A stretch of 35,206 bases of DNA from Plesiocystis pacifica SIR-1 (GTDB lineage Bacteria; Myxococcota_A; Polyangia; Nannocystales; Nannocystaceae): positions 1 through 35,206 of the forward strand of contig NZ_ABCS01000101.1 in assembly GCF_000170895.1 (NCBI RefSeq), given 5' to 3'. The translations under genes were made by a program, and so were the position numbers. Below, one piece after another: positions 15,923-25,000 of this stretch. The number at the start of each line of letters is the position of its first letter. Within the stretch, counting starts at the first letter, position 1. The notes under the pieces were generated by a model. The model saw nothing but the letters and a program-made list of their open reading frames with translations, was not told the origin of the DNA and ran no database searches.

Positions 15923-16450
15923 GTGAAGCGTAGACAGATCGGCGCGCCGCCGCCTCGCTCCCTGATCGCCGCGCTCGGCCTCGCCACCGTCGTGGCGACG
16001 ACGACGGGCTGCGGCGACTCGGACTGCGCGGTGACCATGACGGTCTCGGACTCGGTCAACGAGGCGGTCGACTACGACAGCACGGGCGAGAACCTGTGCT
16101 CCAAGTCCGAGCTCTCGGGCCTCGTGATCCTCGAGAGCTACCGCGACCTGGGTACGGGGGCGACCACGGGCACCATCACCGGCTTGCAGGTCAACGTCCA
16201 AAACCCGACCCTGGACAACGGGACCTTCCCGGCGACCGTGGTCGTCAACTCCCTGTCCCACCCCACGGGCTTTCAGAGCGACGCGTGCACGATCACGGTG
16301 AGCAACGTCGAGGTCGAGGACTGGACCGTGACGGACTACGTCAACTATGACGCGACGGTGGTGTGCTCCGAGGCCCTCGGGTCCCCGGGCTCGTCAGCCT
16401 CGATCGACCTTGGACCCACGACCTTCCGGGGGCACGTGCTCGATGAGTAG
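15923..16450 (+). CDS. Small predicted lipoprotein, unknown function
   Basis: With GTG 15923 as start the protein is 175 aa and has a textbook lipoprotein signal (MKRRQIG..., then AALGLATVVATTTGC). A TTG at 15887 is possible but would put 12 extra residues before the basic region. The mature part is beta-rich and polar (VVVNSLSHPTGFQSDACTITVSN). It has five Cys (in CGDSDC, ENLCSK, SDACTI and VVCSEA) that could pair. I do not recognise a family. Its last 8 bases overlap the next gene, so the two are translationally coupled and probably act in the same envelope process. Confidence 0.7.
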   Translation: MKRRQIGAPPPRSLIAALGLATVVATTTGCGDSDCAVTMTVSDSVNEAVDYDSTGENLCSKSELSGLVILESYRDLGTGATTGTITGLQVNVQNPTLDNGTFPATVVVNSLSHPTGFQSDACTITVSNVEVEDWTVTDYVNYDATVVCSEALGSPGSSASIDLGPTTFRGHVLDE

Positions 16451-17144
16451 GCAGAAGATGGACGAGGTGCCGCGCTGGCGGCGGGCGTGGGCGCTGAGCC
16501 TGGCGATGATCCTGGTGACCGCGCCGCTGGGCGCGAGCCCGGCGTGGGCGGGTGAGGGGGCCGCCGTCGAGGCACCGGCCGAGGCTGAAGCTGAAGCTGA
16601 AGCTGGGGCCGAAGCCGAGGCTGACGAGAGCGCGGGCTCGAGCGCGGACGGCTACGACGAGCAGGTCGACGTGGGCTGGGAGGACCCGGGGCCCGAACAG
16701 CCGAGCACCGGCCCCACGGTGACCATCGAGGTCCACGATCACCTGCGCCCAGTCTACCTGCTCCCCGCCGGGACCACCGAAGGCAGCGCCGCGGCGCTGT
16801 GCGAGGCGCCCTGCGACCGGCGCGTCGGGGACCTCAGCGGCCAGTTCGTCCTCGACGGACCGCGCCGCAACGGCTCCAAGCCCTTTAGCCTCAGCGGCGG
16901 CGACTCCCTGCGCCTGGTCGCCAAGGGCGGCAACCCCAAGCGCAAGACCCAGGGCATCGTGGTCATCGCGTTGTCGGCGGTCACGGCCATCGGCCTGGCG
17001 ATCACGCCCACGCGGGTCAACATGCGCCGCGGCATGGGCTTGACGCTGTGGGGCGCGGCCGGGGTCATCGGCCTGGGCGGCATCGGCTCGGGCGTGGCGC
17101 TGATCCGCTTCTCGCGGACCCAGGTCAAGGTCCTGTCCGAGTAG
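16443..17144 (+). CDS. Exported protein with Ala/Glu repeats and two C-terminal membrane segments
   Basis: This 233-aa protein has a signal peptide (RRAWALSLAMILVTAPLGAS, cleavage likely after AWA). A repetitive Ala/Glu stretch encoded by GAAGCT-type repeats follows (about residues 40-60). A small beta domain with two Cys comes next (ALCEAPCDR), and then two hydrophobic segments near the C-terminus (GIVVIALSAVTAIGLAI and LTLWGAAGVIGLGGIGSGVAL). The pattern of a Cys-pair domain followed by two helices recurs in myxobacterial envelope proteins, but its function is not known to me. ATG 16443 overlaps the preceding gene by 8 bp; ATG 16458 is an alternative. It ends 5 bp from a convergent gene. 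Confidence 0.7.
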   Translation: MSRQKMDEVPRWRRAWALSLAMILVTAPLGASPAWAGEGAAVEAPAEAEAEAEAGAEAEADESAGSSADGYDEQVDVGWEDPGPEQPSTGPTVTIEVHDHLRPVYLLPAGTTEGSAAALCEAPCDRRVGDLSGQFVLDGPRRNGSKPFSLSGGDSLRLVAKGGNPKRKTQGIVVIALSAVTAIGLAITPTRVNMRRGMGLTLWGAAGVIGLGGIGSGVALIRFSRTQVKVLSE

Positions 17145-17149
17145 CCGGG

Positions 17150-19162
17150 CTACTCCGCCAGCAGCTCTTCGATCAGCGCTTCGATCTCGCTGGGGTTGAA
17201 GCTGTTGCGGATCGCCCGGATGGTCAGGTCCTTGCCGACGATGACGTCGCGCGGGTAGGGGTAGCCGACGCCGGCTGGGTAGGCGACCTTGTCGAGGGTG
17301 TAGCCGTCGTCGGTGATGATCGGGAAGGTGACCCCGGTCTGCTCGATGAAGTCTTCGATCTCGGGCGGGTTCTCGCCCTGGTGCAGGCCCCAGACCTTCA
17401 CGCCCTGATCCTGGTAGGGCTGCCACACGGATTGTTCGAGCTCTGGCAACTCCAGGCCGCAGATGGGTCAGAACAGGGCGAAGTAGGAGAGCACCAAGAC
17501 CTTGCCCTCGAGGCCCTCGAGGCCCAGGGGGTCGAGGAAGGCGTAGTCCTCGGTCAGGCTCTCGCCGACGTCGAGGAGCCAGATGTCCTGGGCGACGAGG
17601 CCGACTTGGTAGCTGGCGTGGTAGAGGTCCGGATCGTCGGTCTCGATCACGAGGATGGCCGCGCCGCTGTCCGGCGCGGGCGGGGCGTAGGCCAGCTCGA
17701 AGGCGCCCTTGGACCCCGGCGCGATGGTCATCGGCAAGTCGGCGAGGACCGAGAAGGACTCGTGGAGGGGGTAGACCTCGCTGACCACCAGGGGTTCGAG
17801 GCCGCGGTTTTCGATGACCACGACGCGGTCGCTGGCCTCGGTGGCCTCGAAGGCGAACAGCTCCTCGTCGATCCACGCGTCGGGGGCCGTGACGCCGGGC
17901 TGGAAGTCGAGGACGTGCATGCCCTCCCACTCGCCGACGAGCATCATGGTGCCGTCGAGGACCACGGCCAGGTCCTGCTCGAAGTCGGGGTAGGGGACGA
18001 CGCGCTCCGTGGCCAGCAGGCTCAGGTCCTCGGCGTCGTGGACGGCGCTGTAGGTCCACGCGGCGACGGCCAGGAGCTCGCCGTCGGCGTCGACGGCCTG
18101 GGCCGAGCCGTGCATGCTCTGCTGGCTGAGGAGGCTGGGCGCCGCCGGGTCGGCGAGGTCGTAGCTGGCGATGCCGTCCCCGCCGAGGGCGACGAACAGC
18201 CGGCCCTGGTCGACGTCGAGGTGCCGGGGCGAGCCGGGGGTCGGCGTCGAGCTCAGGAGCGCGGGGGCGTCGAGCTGGGCGACGTCGACGACGTGGATGA
18301 AGCCCTCGGCGTCGGCGACGTAGGCGAACTCGTCGACGAGCGCGATCTCGATGGCGTTGCCGAGGGCCCCGAGGGCTCCGACGCCGCCTACGGGCGCGGT
18401 GTCGAGCTGGCCGGTGAGCGGATCGGTGGCGAAGATCTCGAGCCCGCGCTGGTGCTCGGTCACGAACACATGGTGGTCGCGCCAGACCAGGCCCTCGAAC
18501 AGGCGCTCGGCGTCGACGAACTCGAACAGCTCGCTGGCGTTGGCCCAGGGATCGTCTGGCGGCACGGGTCCGTCGACGTCGACCACGTGGCCCTCGAGGC
18601 GGGCGTGCCCGCCGTAGCTGTCGCCGTGGTGGGCGAGGTAGAGCATGCGCTCGCCGCCGGGCAAGAAGGCGCCGAAGTCGAGGTTCTGGCAGCGGCCAGG
18701 GATGACCGCGAAGTCCTGGGGATCCGCGGGATCGCTGAGATCGTCGATGCGGGCCCCGAAGCCGCCGCAGTTGACCGCGAAGCGCTCGCCGTCCCAGGCG
18801 GTGGCGACCACTTCGTCGCCGTGCGCTGGCGCGACGTAGACCAGGGGATCGTCGTAGAGCGGAGGCTCCGGGCCGGTGCCGGACCCGGCCTCTTCCTCTC
18901 CTTGCTCCGTGTCGCCGCGGGTCGAGCTCTCGGTTTCGCTCGCGCCCCGGCTGTCCGTCTGTGCGTCGTCGCTGTCACCACCTGACGAGTCCGTACAATT
19001 GGGACAATCGGCCCCATCGGCCGCCTCGGTGTCGTCGCAATCGCTGCCAGGGTCAGGCTCGAGCGCGCAGCCCAGGGCCCCCGCGAGGCCGCCCAGGGCC
19101 GCGAGGGCCACGGACAATCGGGCGCTCGCGCTCGGGCAGATGACGCTTCGTGGGTGCTTCAC
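17150..19162 (-). CDS. Predicted selenocysteine lipoprotein: beta-propeller, Ig-like, thioredoxin-like domain (UxxC)
   Basis: Read through an in-frame TGA (17470-17468) as Sec, this is a 670-aa protein. It has a lipoprotein signal with C32 (ALGC), then a Ser/Asp/Glu/Thr linker (about 35-98). An LVIVD-type beta-propeller (about 100-440), an ASH/Ig-like domain (445-526) and a thioredoxin/AhpC-like domain (about 527-670) follow. In the last, beta strand KVLVLSYFALF leads directly into U565-PI-C568, the position of the CxxC redox motif. The likely cis-Pro lies further on in GYPYPRDVIVG. The role is inferred to be an exported thiol/selenol oxidoreductase. GTG 19162 is preceded by GAGG at a 7-nt spacing. 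If TGA were a stop, the active site would be cut off and the 3' part would be a thioredoxin fragment without a start region. A nonsense mutation or sequencing error is the alternative. Confidence 0.82.
17439..17470 (-). promoter_or_regulatory. UGA(Sec) codon with candidate bacterial SECIS hairpin
   Basis: After UGA the mRNA forms a stem GGC-CUGG / CCAG-(A bulge)-GCU (17458-17452 with 17446-17439) and an apical loop AGUUG (17451-17447). Sixteen bases separate UGA from the loop, and G is the second loop base. This matches the published bacterial SECIS pattern (loop about 16-37 nt from UGA, G among the first two loop bases), which SelB recognises. Confidence 0.68.
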
Positions 19163-19328
19163 GGCTAGACCTCGCGGTAGCGAAGCAACGGGCTCGAGCC
19201 CGGGTCCGTTACCGGCGCCCAAGTCGAGATCTCCATGCGCGCCCTCGAATTCGCGCCCAGGGGGGAAAATTGCCAGAAAACGCTCGGGATGGCTCGTCTT
19301 CGCCTGGGGTGTCCTACAATCCCCGGGC

Positions 19329-20684
19329 ATGCCGGAGCACGCCATCGTGATGGGCGGCAGCGTCGCGGGGCTGTGCGCCGCCGCTGCCCTCGCAGACCGC
19401 TTCGAGAAGGTCACCCTGCTCGAGCGGGACCCCGTGCCCACGGAGGTCCGCCCGCGCAAGGGCACGCCGCAGTCCTGGCACGCGCACCTGCTGCTGACGA
19501 GCGGACAAAAGGCCCTCGACGATCTGTGCCCGGGCCTGCTCGCCAGCCTCGACGAGCGCGGCGCCGTCGGGGCCGACGCCGGCAAGAACTTTCGCTGGTA
19601 CATGTCCGGCGAGTGGCGACCGGTGTTCGAGTCCGGCCGCCACGTCCGCCTCCAGACCCGCTCGTTGCTCGAGACCTGCCTGCGCGAGAAGGTCGCGGCC
19701 AAGAACGTCGAGCTGCGCTTTGGGGCCAAGGTCGACGCGCCCATCCACCGCGACGGCCAGGTCGTCGGCGTGCGCCTCGAGGACGGGAGCGAGCTCGAGA
19801 GCGAGCTGGTCGTCGACACCATGGGGCGCGGGACCAAGACGCCGACCTGGCTCGAGGAGTGGGGCTACCGCCGACCCCCGCGCCAGGCCGTGCGCGTGGA
19901 TCTGGCCTACTGCTCCGGGCTCTTCGAGGTCCGCGAGGGGCTCTTCCCCGGGGTCTCGGCCTTCCTCATCGGCGCCCAGCCGCCGCGCCTCAAGCGGGGC
20001 GCCGCGGCCTTCAAGGTCGAGGGCGGGCGGTGGATGATCACCTTGTTCGGCTACCACGGCGACCACGCCCCGCTCGAGTTCGAGGACTTTTGCGAGTGGG
20101 CCAAGACGGCCGCGTGCGCGGAGGTCCACCACCTCCTCGACGGCGCCACGCTCCAGGGCAAGCTGCGCCGCTTCAAGTACCCCCAGCAGCTGCGCAGCCG
20201 CTACGACAAGCTGCGCAGCTTCCCCGGCCGCTACCTGGTGCTCGGCGACGCGGTGTGCAGCTTCGACCCGGTGTTTGGCCAGGGCATGTCCGTGGCCGCG
20301 CGCGAGGCCATGATCCTCGGCGAGCTCATCGACAAGCAGGGCGTGGGCGTGCGCCACCGCAGCTTCCAAAACGCCATCGCCCGGGTCATCGACGACCCCT
20401 GGCAGATGGCGACGACGGAGGCCTACAACTGGCCGGAGACCACGGGCTGGAAGCCGGCGGGGGCCAAGCTGCTCCAGCGCTTCACGGCTCGCCTGCACGA
20501 GAAGGCGGCCGAGGACCCGGAGCTCTACGACGCCTTCCTCGACGTCGTGCACCTCAACGAGCGCCCGGCCTCGCTGTTCAAGCCGCGGGTGCTGCGGCGC
20601 GTGATGTTCGGGGCGCGGGCGGTGCCGGCCAAGTCGCTGCCGCCGGCGAGCGATCCCGCCGTCGAGCCCGAACCGGGCGCTTGA
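19329..20684 (+). CDS. FAD-dependent oxidoreductase (monooxygenase / geranylgeranyl-reductase-like)
   Basis: This 451-aa flavoprotein starts with a Rossmann FAD-binding motif, variant MGGSVAGLCAAAALAD, ending in Glu of LLERD. The second FAD motif, GDAVCSFDPVFGQGMSVAA, is near residue 305. The overall plan matches the flavin monooxygenase / halogenase / geranylgeranyl reductase superfamily. A RPRKGTPQSWHAHLL block is shared with bacterial FAD-dependent hydroxylase-like proteins. The substrate is unknown. ATG 19329 places the FAD motif at the N-terminus as usual. It is divergent from the selenoprotein gene (166 bp apart), so a shared promoter region is likely. Whether the two are functionally linked is speculation. 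Confidence 0.85.
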   Translation: MPEHAIVMGGSVAGLCAAAALADRFEKVTLLERDPVPTEVRPRKGTPQSWHAHLLLTSGQKALDDLCPGLLASLDERGAVGADAGKNFRWYMSGEWRPVFESGRHVRLQTRSLLETCLREKVAAKNVELRFGAKVDAPIHRDGQVVGVRLEDGSELESELVVDTMGRGTKTPTWLEEWGYRRPPRQAVRVDLAYCSGLFEVREGLFPGVSAFLIGAQPPRLKRGAAAFKVEGGRWMITLFGYHGDHAPLEFEDFCEWAKTAACAEVHHLLDGATLQGKLRRFKYPQQLRSRYDKLRSFPGRYLVLGDAVCSFDPVFGQGMSVAAREAMILGELIDKQGVGVRHRSFQNAIARVIDDPWQMATTEAYNWPETTGWKPAGAKLLQRFTARLHEKAAEDPELYDAFLDVVHLNERPASLFKPRVLRRVMFGARAVPAKSLPPASDPAVEPEPGA

Positions 20685-20696
20685 GCGCGGCCTTCG

Positions 20697-21125
20697 TCAG
20701 CGGACTTCGTTTTGGGTGCCCTCGCCCGCGGTGATGAACAGCGCCGTGGCCCGCTCGGCGACCCTGGCCGTGTGCCACACCCCCGGCGGGTTGATGGCGG
20801 CCTGGCCCGCGCGCAGCTCGTGCTCGACGCGCTCGCCCTCGGCGTCCTCCTGGATCAGCGTCAGGGCCCCCTCGACGACGTAGACCAGCTCGGCGCCCTT
20901 GGGGTGCATCTCCCAGGTGCTCCAGTCCTCGGTGAAGGTGTGCACGGCGACCAGGCGACCCTCGGCGCCGTCGCTGGCGTGGGCCTGGCCGTAGCGCATG
21001 TACCAGTCCATGGTCCCGTCGAACACGGGCTGCACCTCGGCCGTCGCGCCGAGGCCGAGGTGGACGGGGTTGCGCTCGAGATCGATGGGGCCGGGCTCGG
21101 GGACGTCGGACTGCGCCTCGCTCAT
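20697..21125 (-). CDS. Cupin-domain protein
   Basis: This 142-aa single-domain cupin has motif 1 W-EMHPKGAELVYVVEGALTLI (about residues 72-93) and motif 2 INPPGVWHTA (about 110-119). Motif 1 has H and E and motif 2 has H, consistent with a metal site. Such proteins bind small ligands or act as dioxygenases or isomerases, and no specific reaction can be assigned. ATG 21125 is preferred because upstream residues are low complexity. It ends 12 bp from the convergent flavoprotein gene and lies 44 bp downstream of the 70-aa gene on the same strand, so it may be the last gene of that operon. Confidence 0.85.
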   Translation of the reverse strand: MSEAQSDVPEPGPIDLERNPVHLGLGATAEVQPVFDGTMDWYMRYGQAHASDGAEGRLVAVHTFTEDWSTWEMHPKGAELVYVVEGALTLIQEDAEGERVEHELRAGQAAINPPGVWHTARVAERATALFITAGEGTQNEVR

Positions 21126-21169
21126 GGCCGGGATGCTACCAGAGCGCGGGGATGACGCGTGCGTGGGCC

Positions 21170-21382
21170 TCAGCGCTTGTTGGGCGGAAGCGGACGACCG
21201 TCCTGATCGAGGGTCTTCCAAAAGCGCGGCCAGTCGTCGATCTCGACCATCGAGGGCAGCACCTCGTCCCAGTTGTGGGGGTAGGTCCGCTTGATGAACT
21301 CGACGACGGCCTTGGGCGTGGGCGCCTCGAGGAAGTGGGCCTCCATGGGCGGGAACTCGTACCGGAACTTGCGCAGCTCCAT
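21170..21382 (-). CDS. Small protein (70 aa) coupled to cobalamin adenosyltransferase
   Basis: This 70-aa protein has no recognised family. The sequence is hydrophilic with many aromatic and Pro residues (RTYPHNWDEVLP, DDWPRFWKTL) and no signal peptide, so it is probably cytoplasmic. Its ATG overlaps the stop of the upstream adenosyltransferase gene by one base (TGATG at 21384-21380). That shows translational coupling and suggests stoichiometric production. The overlap, the protein-like composition and the third-position GC bias argue that it is real. The role is unknown; it might be a partner of the adenosyltransferase or an unrelated small regulator. Confidence 0.75.
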   Translation of the reverse strand: MELRKFRYEFPPMEAHFLEAPTPKAVVEFIKRTYPHNWDEVLPSMVEIDDWPRFWKTLDQDGRPLPPNKR

Positions 21383-21996
21383 CAGGTGTTCTCCTGATCC
21401 CACAGCACCTCGTCGTAGCCGAACTTCTGGGCGACGGCGCGGGCGAGCACGAACATGTAGTCGCTGAGGCGGTTGAGGTAGCGGCAGGCCTCGCCGCGCA
21501 CGGGCTCGACGGCGGCCAGGGCCACGACCTCGCGCTCGGCTCGGCGGCACACGGTCCGCGCGAGGTGGGCGAGGGTCCCGGTCGGCCCGCCGCCAGGCAG
21601 GATGAAGCTGCGCAGGGGCTCGAGGGGCTCGTTGAGCCGGTCGATGGCCTGCTCGAGGGCGGTCACGTGGCGCGCTTCGATCTTGAGCTTGACCTCCTCG
21701 GGCGCGTCGGCGGCCTTGGGCGTGGCCAGCTCGGCGCCGAGGTTGAACAGCTCTTGCTGGATCCGCCCGAGCTCGCGGTCGAGCTCGGCGACGAAGCCGT
21801 CGCCGGACTCGCGCAGGGCCTGGCCCGCGCCGTCGCGGCTCAGCTCGAGGCGGACCATGCCGACGGTGGCGTTGAGCTCGTCGACGTCGCCATAAGCGCG
21901 CACGCGGGGGCTGCTCTTGGGCACGGTGTCGCCGCTGGCGAGCATGGTTTGGCCCGCGTCGCCGAACTTGGTGTAGACCTTGGAGATGTAGACCAC
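21382..21996 (-). CDS. ATP:cob(I)alamin adenosyltransferase, PduO type
   Basis: This enzyme transfers the adenosyl group of ATP to cob(I)alamin, forming coenzyme B12 for enzymes such as methylmalonyl-CoA mutase. The 204-aa protein has the N-terminal ATP-binding segment VYTKFGDAGQT (usual TGDxGxT), then SPRVRAYGDVDELNATVG. The C-terminal RTVCRRAEREVVAL and RYLNRLSDYMFVLAR blocks complete the PduO-type signature. The first Thr of the TGD motif is Phe here, a modest deviation. The start is GTG 21996, giving a normal length. It is coupled to the 70-aa gene downstream. No B12-dependent enzyme is in the window. Confidence 0.92.
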   Translation of the reverse strand: MVYISKVYTKFGDAGQTMLASGDTVPKSSPRVRAYGDVDELNATVGMVRLELSRDGAGQALRESGDGFVAELDRELGRIQQELFNLGAELATPKAADAPEEVKLKIEARHVTALEQAIDRLNEPLEPLRSFILPGGGPTGTLAHLARTVCRRAEREVVALAAVEPVRGEACRYLNRLSDYMFVLARAVAQKFGYDEVLWDQENT

Positions 21997-22067
21997 GGCG
22001 GCGGGAGGATAGCAGCCGAGGGGCCCGCGACGCCCGGGTGGGGAGGTCGTGAGCTAGCCGGTTCAGC

Positions 22068-25000
22068 TCAGAGCTCCGTGTCGCCGGGATCCAGCAGCAG
22101 CGTCGCGCGCATGGAATTGTCTTCGTTGACCGGCTTGGGCCTCGGGCCGCGCAGGTCCCAGGTGCCCGCGCCCTGGCCGTGCACGCGCAGCCACGAGGTC
22201 TGCTCGGGGGGCGGGCCGGCGACGATCTCGGCCCCGGCCTCCTCGGGCAGCAGGGCGCAGGCGAGCAGCAGCTTGGCGTCGAGGTCGGCGCGGCGGCGGG
22301 CGAGCACGGCGAGGGGACCGCGGTCCGAGACGGCGAGGGGCCGCGGGTGCAGGGGGATCGCGGCGACGAGGGCGAGCACGGTGTCGACGAGGGCCGCGCC
22401 CGCGAGCGCGGCGAGGCGCTCGCGGATCGGCCCGAGGTCGGCGCGGTCGGCCTCGAGCAGCTGGGCGTGGGCGTCGCGGGAGCCGAGATCCAGGCGCCCG
22501 CGGTAGTCGAGGGACTGCTGCAGGCGATGCCCGGCGAGGGCCGCGGCCCGGCGCTGCGCCGCGGCGATGGCCGGGCGCTCGACGGCCACGTCGAAGCAGA
22601 CCTTGCCCTTGGCCGGCTCCCCGCCGGGGCTGGCGAGGGGCACGGGCGACCACCAGCTGTGCCGCGTCCACACCAGGTCGTCGGTGCGCCCCGAGTGCGA
22701 GATCCACAGACGGCCGAGATCGCCGTGGCCCTCCCCGGGGGTGTACTCGACCCGGGCCTCGCCGGGGGCGTGCTCGGCCTCGTCTTCGTCTTCGTCGACG
22801 GGCTCCGGGGGCGCGTCGAGGATCCCGTCGAGCCAGCGCAGGGCGTCGCTGATCCGCCACTGGCTGGGGTCGCTGCCGGGGAAGCGATCGTGGATGGTGC
22901 GCAGGCGGGCGAACTCGGGGCCGACGAGGCGCTCGAGGACCATGCGCGCGAGCTCGAGGAGGTCCTTGAGGCCGCGCTCGTAGATGGCCCGGGCGAAGCC
23001 GCTGGCGCCCGGGGTGCGATCGAAGAACACGAGCACGCGGTGGCCCTCGATCTCGATGAGGTCGACGTCGACGAGCTCGGAGCTGGCGCGCAGGTAGCAG
23101 GGCAGGACCATGCGCAGCGCGGCGGCGAGGGGCACGAGGACCTCGAGGGGGAGCTCCTCGCTGGGGACCCCTAGCTTGGCTTGGGGCTCGGCGTTGGGCT
23201 CGGTCTCGGCTTCGACTCCGGGCGGCGGCCGCGGGTCCGCGCCCGTCGCGACCAGGCACACGTCGGTGCCGTAGTGCACCGGCCGCGGCTGCTCGTAGTG
23301 GCGGTGGTCGCTGAGCTTGGGCCCCGGCGCGTAGCGGCGCACGCCGTGGAGGTGCTCGCCGACGCGGGCGTGGGCCAGGGACACCGGCAGGCCGCGCCCG
23401 CCGAACTCGCGCTCGGTCCACTCCGCCGGGGCCCCGAGCGCGACGCTGGTCGTGCGGTCCGGGGTCGTGCGCTCGCGGCTGTCGAGCTGCTCGGCGGCGA
23501 TGGTGTGCACGACCTCCCGGCCGTCCTCGCTGGCCTCGCCGCGGTCGTTGAGGATCATGAAGCGCCCGCGCGGGTGGATGAAGATGCGCCCGGGGGCGTA
23601 CACGGCCGGGGCGACGGCGCGGTCGAGGGTCGCGAGCACCTCGGAGGTCCCGGCGTCGACGACCTGGGTCTGGGAGTCCGTGTCGCTGACGCAGTGGGCG
23701 TCGATGGGCTGGCCGAGGGCGCCCTCCTTGACCGAGCGCAGCAGGGTCCGCGGGGCGATGGCGTCGCTGCGCGCGTCCATGGTCAGGACCTCCCGGCGGC
23801 GCAGGTTGTCGCCCAGGCGGGCGATGGTCTCGTCGACGAAGCGGGCCCCGAAGCGCTCGCGCAGGGCGTCGAGGTCTTGCTCGCGGCCCATCGCGCGGTC
23901 GAAGTGGCGCTGGCGAACCACCCGCGGCTCCGCCAAGGGCACGGCGCGGGGCAGGGCGGCGACCAGCTCGCGGCGCTCGGCGTCCTCGGCCTCCTCGTGC
24001 AGCACCATCTCCTCGTCGCCGGGCGGGGCGAGGACGAGGACCACGGGGGACTCCGGCGAGAAGCCGCCCTGGTCGAGGTCGGTGTCGAGGCCGACGCCCG
24101 CGTGGGCCAGGCGCGCGGCCTCGCGGTGGACCTCGGGGTAGGTGCCCTCGACGATCACGATCGCGGCGTCGCGGGGGTCCTCGCGGTGGTGCCGGCGCAG
24201 GTTGCCGAGGTCAAAGGCGGCCCGGCGGACGTCCCGGTGGGCGTCGCCGGCCAGGCGCAGGTGCCAGGGCAGCTCGGCGTCGTCGCAGGCCTGGGCGAGC
24301 ACGCCCAGGGGGATGTCGACGCCGAGACCGTCGACCAGATCGCGGCGACGCAAGAGCAGCTGCGCCCGGGTCTGGGCGCTGTCCTCGGAGAAGGTCCGCA
24401 GCGGCACGGCGAGCACGTGCTTGGCCCACGCGTCCATGCCCGAGGCGCCCGCGCCCGCCGTGGCCAGGAGCGCGGCGGGGTAGGGGGCCTCGTGCAGGCG
24501 GTCGAGCAGGGCCCACAGCCGGCGCATGACCAGCTGCAGGTGCATCTCGGTCACCCCGGTGAAGCCGTCGACGTCGTCGGCGACGATCAGCCCGAGGCGG
24601 GCGAGGTACTCGTCGGTCCGCGGGTCGCACAGCACCTCGGCCTCGCAGCGCTCGAGGTCGGCGACGACGATGGCCGGGGTGCGGTCGGACACCAGGGTGC
24701 TGGCGAGGTCCTCCCCGGCCACGCACACCTGCACGTTCCAGCGCGCCGAGGACGACGCGATGGCCCGGGCCAGGGTGTCGGCCCAGCGCCGGGCGAGGGC
24801 GCGGTCGCGGACGATGACCAGCGAGGTCGCGCCCCGGTCAAAGTAGACGTGGAGGGCCGCGAGCAAGGTCGCGGTGGTCCTTCCCGAGCCCTCGGCGGCG
24901 AGGATCAGCGCGTGCGGGGTCGAGCTGTCGCTGCGCTGGACCACGCTCGCGGCCCGCTCCTCCTCGAGGCTGGGCACTTCGCCGCGCTCGGGCCCGACCT

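Noticed and set aside
17150..17449. A separate 99-aa thioredoxin-like gene starting at TTG 17449
   Set aside because: It starts in the middle of a thioredoxin fold, lacks the first beta strand and the UxxC site, and is in the same frame as the gene upstream. Read-through of the TGA explains both parts better.
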